DNA of 64,000 bases from Paraplanobispora siamensis (GTDB lineage: Bacteria; Actinomycetota; Actinomycetes; Streptosporangiales; Streptosporangiaceae): contig NZ_BOOJ01000055.1 in NCBI RefSeq assembly GCF_016863175.1, positions 78,555 through 142,554 on the forward strand. The letters are read 5' to 3'. The translations under genes and the position numbers were made by a program. Shown in pieces: positions 34,284 to 44,029 of this stretch. A model generated the notes under the pieces. That model saw only the letters and a list, made by a program, of their open reading frames with translations. It had not been told where the DNA came from and ran no database searches. How positions within the stretch are numbered: the stretch's first letter is position 1; each line of letters starts with the position of its first letter.

Positions 34284-35252
34284 TCAGGACGGGTCCGGCC
34301 GAACCCAGGGGCCGGGCCGCAGGTCCTCCGAGCCGCCGTAGTCGCCGCCCGGAGTGACGACCGTGCCGGCCTTGCCGTCGAGGATCGCGACGGCGTCCTC
34401 CAGCGCTCCGATGGCGCCCAGGTCTCCGGTGACCTCGACGAACCGGCAGACCGCCTCCACCTTCGGCCCCATCGACCCGGCCGGGAAGTCCTCCCGCCGC
34501 AGCGCCGCCGGGGTGGCGCGGCTGATGACCTCGGCGTCGGCGGTGCCGTACCCGCGCTGTACGGCGGGCACGTCGGTGAGCAGCAGGAGCGCGTCGGCCT
34601 CGAGCGCCTCGGCCAGCTTCGCCGTGGCGAGATCCTTGTCGATCACCGCCTCGACGCCCTGCAGCTTGCCCTCCTCGTTGCGGATGACCGGCACCCCGCC
34701 GCCGCCCGCGCACACCACGATCGCCCCCGACGAGAGCAGCTGGCGGATCAGCCGCGTCTCGACGACGCGCTGCGGATCCGGCGAGGGCACGACCCTGCGC
34801 CAGTGGTCGCCGTCGCGGGCCACGCTCCAGCCCCGGCTCGCGGCCAACTCCTGGGCCGTGCGCTCGTCGTAGACCGGGCCGACGAACTTGGTCGGGTTGC
34901 CGAAGGCCGGGTCGGCGGCCGAGACGAGAGTCTGGTTGATCAGCGCCACCACCTGGCGGCCGGGCAGGGCGTTCTGGAGCGCCTGGAGCAGCCAGTAACC
35001 GATCATGCCCTGGGTCTGGGCGCCCAGGACGTCGAACGGGTAGGGCACGGTCAGGCTCGTGTCGGCCGCGCTCTCCAGGGCCAGCAGGCCGACCTGGGGA
35101 CCGTTGCCGTGGGTGAGGATGAGCTCGTGCCGCTCGGCCAGCGGGGCGAGCGCGTGCACGGCCCGCACCGCGTTGGCCTGCTGCAGGGCCGCGTCGGGAC
35201 GCTGGCCGCGTTCGAGCAGGGCGTTGCCGCCGAGGGCTGCGACGATGCGCAT
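34284..35252 (-). CDS. arcC: Carbamate kinase
   Basis: This 322-residue amino-acid-kinase-fold enzyme makes ATP and carbamate (to CO2 and NH3) from carbamoyl phosphate and ADP. Visible signatures are MRIVAALGGNAL at the start, LTHGNGPQVG (about 46-55), VCAGGGGVPV (about 178-187) and the late AGSMGPKVEA. It is the last gene of the operon permease-arcA-arcB-arcC and starts 13 bp after the carbamoyltransferase stop. It is the ATP-yielding step of arginine fermentation. Confidence 0.95.
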   Translation of the reverse strand: MRIVAALGGNALLERGQRPDAALQQANAVRAVHALAPLAERHELILTHGNGPQVGLLALESAADTSLTVPYPFDVLGAQTQGMIGYWLLQALQNALPGRQVVALINQTLVSAADPAFGNPTKFVGPVYDERTAQELAASRGWSVARDGDHWRRVVPSPDPQRVVETRLIRQLLSSGAIVVCAGGGGVPVIRNEEGKLQGVEAVIDKDLATAKLAEALEADALLLLTDVPAVQRGYGTADAEVISRATPAALRREDFPAGSMGPKVEAVCRFVEVTGDLGAIGALEDAVAILDGKAGTVVTPGGDYGGSEDLRPGPWVRPDPS

Positions 35253-35265
35253 GGCGTTCCTCCCC

Positions 35266-36267
35266 CTACGCGCCCATGGTCGCCAGCATGACGGCCTTGA
35301 TCGTGTGCATCCGGTTCTCGGCCTGGTCGAAGACGATCGAGCGGGGGGACTCGAAGACCTCGTCGGTGACCTCCAGGGCCTCCATCCCGGTCTTCTCGAA
35401 GATCTCCGCGCCGACCTTGGTCCTGCGGTCGTGGAAGGCGGGCAGGCAGTGCATGAAGCGCACGTGCGGGTTGCCCGTGGCGTTGATCATTTCCGCGTTC
35501 ACCTGGTAGGGGCGCAGCAGCTCGATGCGCTTGTCCCACACCTCCTTGGGCTCGCCCATCGAGACCCAGACGTCGGTGTAGACGAAGTCGGCGCCGGCCA
35601 CCCCCTGCGCGACGTCCTCGGTGTGCGAGATGCGCGCGCCGGTCCCCTCGGCGATGCGCTGCGCCTGCTTGATCACGTCATCGTGGTTCCACAGCGACTG
35701 CGGGGCGACCATCCGGACGTCCATCCCCATCATCGCCCCCGCCACGAGCAGGGAGTTGCCCATGTTGTTGCGCGCGTCCCCGCAGTAGGCGAACGTGATC
35801 TCCTGGTCGGGCTTGCTGCTGTGCTCGCGCATCGTGAGCATGTCGCAGAGCGTCTGCGTCGGGTGCCACTCGTCGGTCAGGCCGTTCCAGACGGGCACGC
35901 CGGCCAGCCGCCCCAGCGTCTCGACGTGCTCCTGCTTGAAGCCGCGGTACTCGATGCCGTCGAACATCCGCCCCAGGACCCGGGCGGTGTCCTCGACCGA
36001 CTCCTTGTGCCCGAGCTGCGACCCCGCGGGGTCGAGATAGGTGACGTGCGCCCCCTGGTCGTGGGCGGCGACCTCGAAGGCGCAGCGCGTGCGCGTGGAG
36101 GTCTTCTCGAAGATGATCGCGATGTTCCTGCCGGTGAGCCGGGGCCGTTCGAGTCCCGCGTACTTCGCCTGCTTCAGGCTCGCGGACAGGTCCAGCAGGT
36201 ACTTCCACTCCGCCGGGGTGAAGTCGAGCTCCTTGAGGAAGTTGCGCGCGTGCAGGTTGAAGGTCAT
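35266..36267 (-). CDS. arcB: Ornithine carbamoyltransferase (catabolic)
   Basis: This 333-residue enzyme of the aspartate/ornithine carbamoyltransferase family has the carbamoyl-phosphate motif STRTR (57-61), the EWHPTQTL segment (about 129-136) and the ornithine-site HCLPAFHD (about 270-277). In an arginine deiminase operon it runs in the catabolic direction: citrulline plus phosphate gives ornithine and carbamoyl phosphate. It lies 16 bp after arcA and 13 bp before arcC. By sequence alone it could be an anabolic ArgF; the operon decides. Confidence 0.94.
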   Translation of the reverse strand: MTFNLHARNFLKELDFTPAEWKYLLDLSASLKQAKYAGLERPRLTGRNIAIIFEKTSTRTRCAFEVAAHDQGAHVTYLDPAGSQLGHKESVEDTARVLGRMFDGIEYRGFKQEHVETLGRLAGVPVWNGLTDEWHPTQTLCDMLTMREHSSKPDQEITFAYCGDARNNMGNSLLVAGAMMGMDVRMVAPQSLWNHDDVIKQAQRIAEGTGARISHTEDVAQGVAGADFVYTDVWVSMGEPKEVWDKRIELLRPYQVNAEMINATGNPHVRFMHCLPAFHDRRTKVGAEIFEKTGMEALEVTDEVFESPRSIVFDQAENRMHTIKAVMLATMGA

Positions 36268-36283
36268 GTCGGCTCCTCAGCTC

Positions 36284-37513
36284 CTAGACCGGGTCTCGTT
36301 CGATCGGGCACGACATGCACCGCGGCCCGCCGCGACCTCGCCCGAGCTCGCTTCCCGCGATCGTGATCACTTCGATGCCGTGTTTGCGCAGGTAGGTGTT
36401 CGTGGTGACGTTGCGCTCATAGCCGACGATGACGCCGGGCTCGACGGCGAGGAAGTTGTTGCCGTCGTCCCACTGCTCGTGCTGGGCGGCCCGCAGGTCC
36501 TCGTCCGTGCGCAGCACCGTGACCCGGTCCACCTCCAGGGCCTCGGCGAGGGTCTGGAAGAAGTCGTCGTTGCGGACGATCTCCAGCCCGCCGGGAAGCT
36601 CCGGGTCCCGGGCCGGCAGCACCGTCCAGGACCGCAGGTCCGGATCGAGGTAGGGGTACATGACGAAGGTCGAGACGTCGATCATCGTCATGACGGTGTC
36701 GAGGTGCATCATCGCCCGCGAGTGCGGCAGCTCGACCGCGATGACCTTGCTCGCCGCCTTGCCCGCGAACAGCGCGCGCGCCAGGTTCTCGATGCCCATG
36801 GCCGTGCTGCGCTCGCCCAGCCCGATCAGCACGGCGCCGTTGCCCAGGACGTGGATGTCGCCCCCCTCCAGGGTGGCGGGCTGGTGCCCCACCCCGCCGG
36901 CGCCGTACCAGATGTTGAAGTCCGCACCGGCGAACATCGGGTGGAACTCGTAGATCGCGGCGCTGTGCACCGACTCGCGCGCCCTGGCCGCCTTGGCCAT
37001 CGGGTTGATGCTGACCCCGTTGTAGATCCAGGCCGAGTTGTCGCGCTGGAACAGGTGGTTGGGCAGCGGCGTCAGCAGGAAGTCGTCGGCGTTCATGAGC
37101 TCCCAGCGCAGGCCGCTCACGCTGAACCTGCTCAGGTCCGCCTTGATGACGCCGCCGATCAGCATCTCGGACAGCCGCTCGCTCTCCACATCCTGGGCGA
37201 GCCTGCGCAGCGGCTCGACGAGGGTGGGCCCCACGGTGTCGTCGGTCAGCACGCGGTCGAGCACCCACTCCCGCGCGCCGGGGTTGTCGAGCACCTCGGC
37301 CAGCAGCGTGCCGAAGTAGTGCACCGTCACTCCGCGGTCGCGCAGCACCTGCGCGAAGGCGTCGTGCTCCTCACGGGCCCGCTTGCCCCACAGGACGTCG
37401 TCGAACAGCAGCTCGTCGACGTTGGCCGGGCTCAGTCTGCTGAGTTCGAGCCCCGGCCGGTGCAGGATGACCTGGCGGAGCCGGCCGATCTCGGAGTCCA
37501 CGTGGAAGGTCAT
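36284..37513 (-). CDS. arcA: Arginine deiminase
   Basis: This 409-residue guanidino-group hydrolase converts arginine to citrulline and ammonia. Key stretches are [13 protein letters not shown] (about 12-24), [10 protein letters not shown] with a catalytic Glu, [12 protein letters not shown] with the catalytic His, and the C-terminal [12 protein letters not shown], where Cys399 is the nucleophile. Ammonia production would also buffer acid. It follows the permease by 22 bp in the four-gene operon, whose promoter carries a perfect copy of the 17-bp operator. Confidence 0.96.
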   Translation of the reverse strand: MTFHVDSEIGRLRQVILHRPGLELSRLSPANVDELLFDDVLWGKRAREEHDAFAQVLRDRGVTVHYFGTLLAEVLDNPGAREWVLDRVLTDDTVGPTLVEPLRRLAQDVESERLSEMLIGGVIKADLSRFSVSGLRWELMNADDFLLTPLPNHLFQRDNSAWIYNGVSINPMAKAARARESVHSAAIYEFHPMFAGADFNIWYGAGGVGHQPATLEGGDIHVLGNGAVLIGLGERSTAMGIENLARALFAGKAASKVIAVELPHSRAMMHLDTVMTMIDVSTFVMYPYLDPDLRSWTVLPARDPELPGGLEIVRNDDFFQTLAEALEVDRVTVLRTDEDLRAAQHEQWDDGNNFLAVEPGVIVGYERNVTTNTYLRKHGIEVITIAGSELGRGRGGPRCMSCPIERDPV

Positions 37514-37535
37514 GGCCTTCGTCTCCTTGTCGAGG

Positions 37536-38942
37536 TCAGTGGTAGGGGGGTACGGGGCCGGGGCTGGTCATCCGGGTGCGCATCCGGAGATAGACCGGGA
37601 TCCCGATCAGGAAGGCCGCGGCCGCCATGAGGAACGGGCCCCACACGAGGTACCAGTCGGTCTCCCCCGTGTTGCGCGAGTACCAGATGAACAGCACGGA
37701 GAAGATCAGCGACAGCACCGCCACCGTCAGGTCGCGGGCGAACCTGGGCGTGTGGACGGGCCGGTTGTCCCGCCACCTCCACCGGATCTGCGCCAGTGCC
37801 GAGAAGCCGTACGGGATGGCCGCGGTGATCCCGGTCATCAGGACCAGCGTGTTGAACACCGTCGCGCCGCTGGCCCCCATGAAGCTGACCACCATGGCGA
37901 GGGAGGCCAGGGCCGTCGAGGCGACGATCCCGACCGAGGGGACGCCGCGGCTGGAGATCTTCCCGAAGCTCTGCGGGAAGAGCCCGTCGCGGGCCGCGGC
38001 CAGCGGCATCTCGGCGCAGATCATGGTCCACCCGTTCAGCGCGCCGAAGCCGGAGACGATGACCGCCAGCGCCACCAGGTCACCGGCCCAGGTCCCGCCG
38101 CCCGCCATGGCGTTGGCCGCCACCGAGTACGAGGCCTTGTTCGCCTCCTCCCCGAGCACGGTGGAGGGCACGGTGCCGAAGACCGCGGTCAGGGAGAGCA
38201 GGTAGACGACGGCGCTGGCCAGCGTGCCGAACACCGTGGCGCGGGGGATGTTCTTCTCCGGGTCGCGGACCTTGGCCGCGGCCACCGCGGCCGTCTCCAC
38301 GCCCAGATAGCTGAACAGGCAGATGGCCATGGCGCCCGCGATCGCCTGCAGGTTGCTCTGACCGCTGGCGTTCCAGGGCTGGAAGTTGTCCGTGCTGATG
38401 AGGAAGAGGCCGACCGTCGACATGATCACCAGCGGGACGAACTTGATGACCGTCGTCCACACCTGCACGGCCCCGATGTTCTTCACTCCGGAGAGGTTGA
38501 TGGCCGCGGGCACCCACAGGCCGACCAGCGCGATCACGATGGACCACAGGACCGCGCCGTCCTCGTTGACGAAGTTCTCGACGTAGTAGACCCAGCCGGT
38601 GACGATCGCGGCGTTGCCCGCCCAGGCGGTGATCCAGTACGACCACGCGTTGGCGAACCCGACCCCGTTGCCGAAGGCGACCCGCGCGTAGGCGTACGGC
38701 CCGCCGTCGGCGGGCAGCCGGCGCGACAGCGCCGCGAACATCAGCGCCAGGGCCAGCGCGCCGACCGTGGTCACCGCCATCGCGACGATGCTGATCGGGC
38801 CGAAGGACGCCAGGGAGTACGGCAGGTTGAAGATGCCGACGCCGATGATGCTCCCCAGGATCAGCGCCGTGGCCTGGGAGAGGCCGAAGGTGCCCGACGC
38901 CTTGGGGGTGGGGGTTCTGTCCGTGGTCTCGGCCTCTGCCAT
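37536..38942 (-). CDS. APC-family amino acid permease, probable arginine/ornithine exchanger
   Basis: This 468-residue membrane protein has 12-14 helices. The APC hallmark [20 protein letters not shown] (about 28-47) binds the amino-acid backbone, and [27 protein letters not shown] is the conserved helix 6 region. As first gene of the arginine deiminase operon it very likely does the ArcD job, arginine in and ornithine out, although it belongs to the wider APC group rather than to clear ArcD sequences. GGAGGACG lies before the ATG. The operator at 39017 is centred 83 bp upstream. Confidence 0.88.
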   Translation of the reverse strand: MAEAETTDRTPTPKASGTFGLSQATALILGSIIGVGIFNLPYSLASFGPISIVAMAVTTVGALALALMFAALSRRLPADGGPYAYARVAFGNGVGFANAWSYWITAWAGNAAIVTGWVYYVENFVNEDGAVLWSIVIALVGLWVPAAINLSGVKNIGAVQVWTTVIKFVPLVIMSTVGLFLISTDNFQPWNASGQSNLQAIAGAMAICLFSYLGVETAAVAAAKVRDPEKNIPRATVFGTLASAVVYLLSLTAVFGTVPSTVLGEEANKASYSVAANAMAGGGTWAGDLVALAVIVSGFGALNGWTMICAEMPLAAARDGLFPQSFGKISSRGVPSVGIVASTALASLAMVVSFMGASGATVFNTLVLMTGITAAIPYGFSALAQIRWRWRDNRPVHTPRFARDLTVAVLSLIFSVLFIWYSRNTGETDWYLVWGPFLMAAAAFLIGIPVYLRMRTRMTSPGPVPPYH

Positions 38943-39016
38943 GGTTCCGTCCTCCGATGCGCCGTGCCGGCGAACCTCCGCCGCATGAACCATTTCCGCG
39001 CGGCGTGCCGGCCACC

Positions 39017-39033
39017 TCACCCCGTCCGGGTGA
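39017..39033. promoter_or_regulatory. 17-bp operator, perfect arms (arginine deiminase operon)
   Basis: TCACCC-CGTCC-GGGTGA, the only copy before the four-gene permease-arcABC operon. Confidence 0.82.
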
Positions 39034-39071
39034 GAACCGCCGTGCGCCCCGGGTCAGGGCGGGTTCCGCCG

Positions 39072-39566
39072 TCAGTGCGTCAGGGCCACCTTGAGCACGA
39101 CGATCATCATCCCGATGAGCAGGTTGCCCACCGCGGAGGCGACGACGAGGTGCAGCCCGATGTTGGCCCTGACGCCGGCGACGGTGGCCCAGACCACCTG
39201 GCCGGCCAGCGCCGTCACCAGCGTGAGCCACCCGGTCGTCGTGTCGGAGACGCCGAACGCCCAGCACAGCACGGCCACCAGCGCGGGCGGGAGCGCGGCC
39301 TCGGCCAGCGGGCGCTCGGCCCTGCCCACCCGGCGCGTGTGGGCCCAGGTCAGCCGCTCGCCGTACCGGCGCTCACCCACCAGCCTGGCGTAGACGTGCG
39401 CGAACCAGAAGACGAGCCCGGTGGCCAGGATCAGCACACTGACGATCACTCCCGGGGTGGGGTCCTTGCCCGGGGTCGTCCCGGCGACGACCGAGGCGGC
39501 GAGCAGTGAGCCGTACACGGCCCCTGTGTAGTCCACCCGCTCCTGCCCGCTCTGAACCTCGTGCAC
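39072..39566 (-). CDS. Four- to five-TM hypothetical membrane protein
   Basis: This protein of about 164 residues begins with a soluble stretch (YTGAVYGSLLAASVVAGTTP) and has helices VIVSVLILATGLVFWFAHVY, a basic loop with RRVGRAERP, then three more helices that end in GLHLVVASAVGNLLIGMMIVVLKVAL. No named family was recognised, although such proteins are common in actinomycetes. The start is uncertain: a GTG at 39566 follows GGGAGGGG, while the open frame runs on upstream. It shares the divergent gap and the operator at 39669 with the P-type ATPase. Confidence 0.7.
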   Translation of the reverse strand: MHEVQSGQERVDYTGAVYGSLLAASVVAGTTPGKDPTPGVIVSVLILATGLVFWFAHVYARLVGERRYGERLTWAHTRRVGRAERPLAEAALPPALVAVLCWAFGVSDTTTGWLTLVTALAGQVVWATVAGVRANIGLHLVVASAVGNLLIGMMIVVLKVALTH

Positions 39567-39668
39567 GACAAGCCGCCCCTCCCGGACACCGCCGTCCGGC
39601 GGGCCCGCCGGGCCCGCCGGGCCGAGCCCTGTCACCGGCACTCTCACCGCCCCGGCGGGCGGGAGGGC

Positions 39669-39685
39669 TCACCCCTGCCGGGTGA
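39669..39685. promoter_or_regulatory. 17-bp operator, perfect arms (P-type ATPase)
   Basis: TCACCC-CTGCC-GGGTGA is centred 66 bp before the ATPase ATG. A lone TCACCC half-site follows at 39689. The divergent membrane gene lies about 110 bp away on the other side. Confidence 0.82.
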
Positions 39686-39742
39686 CGTTCACCCGAGGTT
39701 CCGGACAGCACACTCGCGACCAGTGGTGAATGGGAGGAACCG

Positions 39743-42496
39743 ATGACACCGTCCTCAGCGGGTCAGGGGCTGGACGTTCCGGCACCGGCCGACTTCTCCG
39801 CAGTTCCGGTTCCCGAGGCGCTGAAGGCCATGAACGTCGAACCGGGCCGGGGACTCAGCGCCGACGAGGTCGGCGTGCGCACGCAGCGCTACGGTCCCAA
39901 CAAGTTCGCCGAGGCGAAACCGGAGCCGGCTTGGCGCGCCTTCCTGCGCCAGTACGCGGACCCCATGCAGATCGTCCTGCTGGTGGCAGGCGTCATCAGC
40001 CTCTACCCGCTCAAGCAGTACGGCACGGGCATCGTGCTTCTCGCACTGACCCTGTTCAACGCCTTCCTCGGCCTGCGGCAGGAGGGCAAGGCGGCGGCGG
40101 CCGTCTCCGCGCTGCAGAAGATGATGATCGTCAAGGCGAAGGTCCGGCGGGACGGCGCCCTGACGGAGGTCCCCGCCGAGCAGCTCGTCCCCGGGGACAT
40201 CGTCTCCGTCGAGGCCGGTGACCTGGTCCCGGCGGACGGGCGCATCATCCGGGGCGCGACCCTGGAGATCGACGAGTCCGCGCTCACCGGGGAGAGCACG
40301 CCCGTCCCCAAGGACGCGAACGCGCTGCTGTCGCCCGGCGCCGACCTCGGCGACCGGATCACCATGGCGTTCATGAACACCAACGTCACCCGGGGTTCCG
40401 GCGAGCTCGTGGTGACCGCCACCGGCATGGCGACCGAGGTGGGCCACATCTCCGGCATGCTGCAGGCCGAGGAGGAGACCGAGACCCCGCTGACCCGGCA
40501 GCTGGCCAAGCTGACCAACCAGATCCTGGTGATCTCGGGCTTCGCCCTCGTCCTGTCCATGCTGCTGAACCTGGCGCGCGGCAACACCTTCGCGCAGGTC
40601 TTCACCGCCTCGATCGCCTTCGCCGTCTCGGCGATCCCCACCGGCCTGCCCGCCGTGGTGACGACCATCCTGTCGATGGGCACGCAGATGCTGGCCAAGG
40701 CCAACGCCATCGTCAAGCGGCTGCGCTCCACCGAGACCCTCGGCTGCACCTCGGCGATCAACTCGGACAAGACCGGGACCCTGACGCTGAACCAGATGAC
40801 CGCGGTCGAGATGACGCTGCCCGGCCGCAGGTACACGATCTCGGGGTCGGGCTACTCGACGGACGGCACGATCAAGCGGGTCGCCGGGCAGCCGGACGTC
40901 CCGCTCGAACAGTTCCTGCTGCCGATGGCCCTGGCCGCCGACGCCGAGGTCGAGGACGGCGCCCTCGTCGGCGATCCGACGGAGGGCGCGCTGGTCGTGC
41001 TGGCCGAGAAGGGCGGCCTGGACTCGCGGGCCACCCGCCAGCAGTATCCGCGCGTCGCGGAGGTGCCCTTCGACGCGGCCTACAAGCTCATGGCGACCTT
41101 CCACCGGATGCCCGACGAGCGCGGCGTCGAGGTGATCCGCTGCCTGGTGAAGGGCGCGCCGGACCAGCTGCTCGCCAGGGCGGACTCGGTCCTCGACCCG
41201 GGGCTGGGCCCCGTCCCCGCCAGTGAGGACTTCCGGGCGCGCTATCTGGCCGAGAACCAGCGGCTGGCCGAGCAGGGCCTGCGGGTGATGGCCACCGCCC
41301 GCAGAGACTTCGACCCCGACGGGTTCGACCCCGAGGCGGACCTGCTCTCCCTGGTGAACGGGCTGACCCTGCTGACGCTCGTCGGCATCGTCGATCCTCC
41401 CCGGCCGCAGGCCAAGGCCGCGATCGCCAGGGCCCGCGAGGCCGGCATCGAGGTCCGAATGATCACCGGCGACCACGCGGTGACCGCGGAGGCCATCGCG
41501 AACAAGCTGGGCATCCCCGGGCGCGCGATCACGGGCGCCACCTTCGCCGAGATGGACGACGAGACCGCCCTGCGCGAGATCGACGGCGTCGGCGTCATCG
41601 CCAGGGTCGCCCCGGAGCACAAGGTCCGCCTCGTCGACATCCTGCGCAAGAAGGGCCACGTCGTGGCGATGACCGGTGACGGGGTGAACGACGCCCCGGC
41701 GCTCAAGCGGGCCGACATCGGCATCGCGATGGGCATCACCGGCACCGAGGTCTCCAAGGAGGCCGCGACCATGATCCTCACCGACGACGACTTCTCCACG
41801 ATCGTCAGGGCGGTCGAGATGGGCCGCGGCCTGTACGACAACCTGAAGAAGTACATCAAGTTCCAGATCGGGACGCTGATCGGCTTCGTCGTCACCTTCC
41901 TCGGCGCCAGCATCTTCAACGTCGTCGGCGGCGTGCCGTTCCTCCCCCTGCAGACGCTCTGGATCAACTTCACCGTGCAGGTCTCCCAGGCCATCGGCCT
42001 CGGCTACGGGGCGCCCGCGCCCGACCTCATGCGGCGCCGGCCGCGCCGGGCCGACGAGCAGATCCTCGACCGCCGCCTGTTCGTCTGGCTGGGTGTGGCG
42101 GGATTCGTGCTGGGGGTGTGCACGCTCGGCGTCGTCTGGTGGGCCGACCGGACGTACGACGACCAGCTCGCCAGGACCATGGGAGTGACCACGTTCTCGC
42201 TGTTCAACGTGTTCTTCTCGATGACCGTGAAGGATGAGAAGCGGTCGATCTTCAGCCGCGGCGACCAGCCCGACCGGCCCTTCCTCATCGCCTGCGGCGT
42301 GTCGGCGGCGGCGATCATCCTGGCCGGCGGGTTCGACTTCTTCCACCGGCTGCTGGGGACCGTGGACATGAGCCTGACCCAGTGGATCATCTGCATCGTG
42401 GTGGGCGCCCTCATCATCCCGGTCTCGGAGGTGTACAAGGCCATCCTGCGACGGCGTGAGCGCACCGCGCCCGCGACGGCGGTGAGCGTGTCATGA
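39743..42496 (+). CDS. P2-type cation-transporting ATPase
   Basis: This 917-residue pump has the Ca2+/Na+-ATPase (P2) architecture: an N-terminal actuator part with LTGESTPVPK, phosphorylation motif SDKTGTLT with Asp342, the nucleotide domain with KGAPD, the hinge MTGDGVNDAPALK near 645, and a C-terminal bundle of six helices. Absence of a heavy-metal CxxC domain and the P2 order argue against Cu or Cd. Likely ions are Ca2+, or Na+/K+ as in some bacterial P2 pumps. GGGAGG lies 5 bp before the ATG. Its stop codon lies in a 20-bp repeat that couples it to the MFS gene. Confidence 0.93.
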   Translation: MTPSSAGQGLDVPAPADFSAVPVPEALKAMNVEPGRGLSADEVGVRTQRYGPNKFAEAKPEPAWRAFLRQYADPMQIVLLVAGVISLYPLKQYGTGIVLLALTLFNAFLGLRQEGKAAAAVSALQKMMIVKAKVRRDGALTEVPAEQLVPGDIVSVEAGDLVPADGRIIRGATLEIDESALTGESTPVPKDANALLSPGADLGDRITMAFMNTNVTRGSGELVVTATGMATEVGHISGMLQAEEETETPLTRQLAKLTNQILVISGFALVLSMLLNLARGNTFAQVFTASIAFAVSAIPTGLPAVVTTILSMGTQMLAKANAIVKRLRSTETLGCTSAINSDKTGTLTLNQMTAVEMTLPGRRYTISGSGYSTDGTIKRVAGQPDVPLEQFLLPMALAADAEVEDGALVGDPTEGALVVLAEKGGLDSRATRQQYPRVAEVPFDAAYKLMATFHRMPDERGVEVIRCLVKGAPDQLLARADSVLDPGLGPVPASEDFRARYLAENQRLAEQGLRVMATARRDFDPDGFDPEADLLSLVNGLTLLTLVGIVDPPRPQAKAAIARAREAGIEVRMITGDHAVTAEAIANKLGIPGRAITGATFAEMDDETALREIDGVGVIARVAPEHKVRLVDILRKKGHVVAMTGDGVNDAPALKRADIGIAMGITGTEVSKEAATMILTDDDFSTIVRAVEMGRGLYDNLKKYIKFQIGTLIGFVVTFLGASIFNVVGGVPFLPLQTLWINFTVQVSQAIGLGYGAPAPDLMRRRPRRADEQILDRRLFVWLGVAGFVLGVCTLGVVWWADRTYDDQLARTMGVTTFSLFNVFFSMTVKDEKRSIFSRGDQPDRPFLIACGVSAAAIILAGGFDFFHRLLGTVDMSLTQWIICIVVGALIIPVSEVYKAILRRRERTAPATAVSVS

Positions 42497-42541
42497 GCCG
42501 GGTGAGCATGTCATGAGCCGGGTGAGCATGTCATGAGCCAT
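42482..42541 (+). repeat. Tandem 20-bp repeat of an ATGA stop-start junction
   Basis: Three copies of GTGAGCATGTCATGAGCCGG (first copy GTGAGCGTG; last ends CAT). Each carries a GGTGA ribosome-binding core and an ATGA where a stop and a start overlap. The ATPase stop (42494) overlaps the ATG of a 7-residue ORF, MSRVSMS; its stop overlaps a second identical ORF (42513), and that stop (42534) overlaps the MFS ATG at 42533. Confidence 0.88.
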
Positions 42542-44029
42542 GTGAACAGTACGGCTGCCGCCGCGCGGTCGATGGTCCTGCCTCTGGCGCTGGCGCAGTT
42601 CATCGCCAGCTACGCCGCGACGAACATGAACGTCGCCATCACCGCCATCGCCAAGGACATCGGCACGACGGTGACCGGCATCCAGACGACGATCACGCTG
42701 TTCACCCTGACGATGGCCTCCCTGATGATCGTCGGCAGCAAGATGACCGGCATCCTGGGACGCAAGGCCTGCTTCAGGATCGGACTGCTGGTGTACGGGG
42801 CGGGCGCCGTCCTGGCCGCGGTCGCCCAGGGGCTGGGCCTGATGATCGTCGGCTACTCGCTGCTCGAGGGCATCGGGTCGGCCCTGATGATCCCGCCCAT
42901 CTACATCCTGATCACCGTGGCCTTCGACGACGTCACCACGCGCGCCAAGTACTTCGGCGTCGTCAGCGGGGCGGCGGGTCTGGGCGCGGCGGCCGGCCCG
43001 CTCATCGGCGGCCTCATCACCAGCACGATCAGCTGGCGCGCCTCCTTCATCGCGCAGGCCCTGGTCGTCGCCTGGATCATCTTCCTCTCCCGGAAGATCG
43101 TCGATCCCCAGCCGGTGGAGAAGGGGTCCCGGCCGCACTTCGACCTGACCGGCGCGATCCTCTCGGCCGCCGGGCTGTTCTTCGTGGTGTTCGGCATCCT
43201 GCTGTCGGGGACCTACGGCTGGGGCACCGCCAACCAGGACTTCGCGATCGGCGGCACCGTACTGATCCCGCAGGGCGGGATCTCCCCGGTGTGGCCGTCC
43301 CTCGCCATCGGCGCGCTGGTCCTGCTCTGGTTCTTCCTGCACATCAGGTCGAGGGAGAGAGCGGGCAGGGAACCCCTGATGTCCCCGGGCCTGTTCCGCA
43401 GCCGGACCTCCAACCTCGGGCTGGTGACGCAGAACATCCAGTGGCTCACCATGCAGGGGTCGTTCTTCGTCATCTCCGTCTTCCTGCAGCAGGTCTGGGG
43501 CTACAACGCCATCCAGACCGGCCTCATGCTCACTCCCGCCACCCTCGGCGTCCTGGCGGCCTCGGCCGCCGCCGAGAGGTTCGCGCGCAGGCACTCGCAA
43601 CGGTGGCTGATCCGGGTGGGGTTCGTGTTCATGTCCACCGGCATGGTGCTCCTGCTGCTGCTGGCGCGGGACGGCGGTTCGATCATCAGCTTCGTTCCCG
43701 GGCTGCTGCTGATGGGGCTCGGGATCGGGACCATGCTGACCTCGTCGGTGAACGTCGTGCAGTCGGCCTTCCCGGAGGATGAACAGGAGGACATCTCCGG
43801 CCTGTCGCGCAGCGTGTCGAACCTGGGATCGTCGCTGGGCGTCGCGCTCGCCGGCTCGGTCATCGCGGCGGTCGAGTATCCGGGAGGGCGGCCGTTCGCG
43901 ACCGCCCTGATCATCCTCGTGGTGGTCACGCTCATCGGTCTCGTCGCGGCGCTGTTCCTTCCTCGCGAGCAGACGCAGGAGACCGCGCAGGAAGCACCGT
44001 CGGAGCCGTCCGAACCGCCGGCCCGTTGA
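42533..44029 (+). CDS. MFS (DHA2-type, 14-TM) transporter
   Basis: This 498-residue transporter has the DHA2 drug:H+ antiporter layout with about 14 helices. Its family stretches are LALAQFIASYAATNMNVA, the helix 2-3 loop with GRKACFRIG, and SLLEGIGSALMIPPIYILI. Substrates of such pumps range from drugs to small metabolites. It is translationally chained to the P-type ATPase by the repeat at its start, so the two are made together. Its final 98 bp overlap the 3' end of the convergent GH15 gene. Confidence 0.88.
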   Translation: MSHVNSTAAAARSMVLPLALAQFIASYAATNMNVAITAIAKDIGTTVTGIQTTITLFTLTMASLMIVGSKMTGILGRKACFRIGLLVYGAGAVLAAVAQGLGLMIVGYSLLEGIGSALMIPPIYILITVAFDDVTTRAKYFGVVSGAAGLGAAAGPLIGGLITSTISWRASFIAQALVVAWIIFLSRKIVDPQPVEKGSRPHFDLTGAILSAAGLFFVVFGILLSGTYGWGTANQDFAIGGTVLIPQGGISPVWPSLAIGALVLLWFFLHIRSRERAGREPLMSPGLFRSRTSNLGLVTQNIQWLTMQGSFFVISVFLQQVWGYNAIQTGLMLTPATLGVLAASAAAERFARRHSQRWLIRVGFVFMSTGMVLLLLLARDGGSIISFVPGLLLMGLGIGTMLTSSVNVVQSAFPEDEQEDISGLSRSVSNLGSSLGVALAGSVIAAVEYPGGRPFATALIILVVVTLIGLVAALFLPREQTQETAQEAPSEPSEPPAR

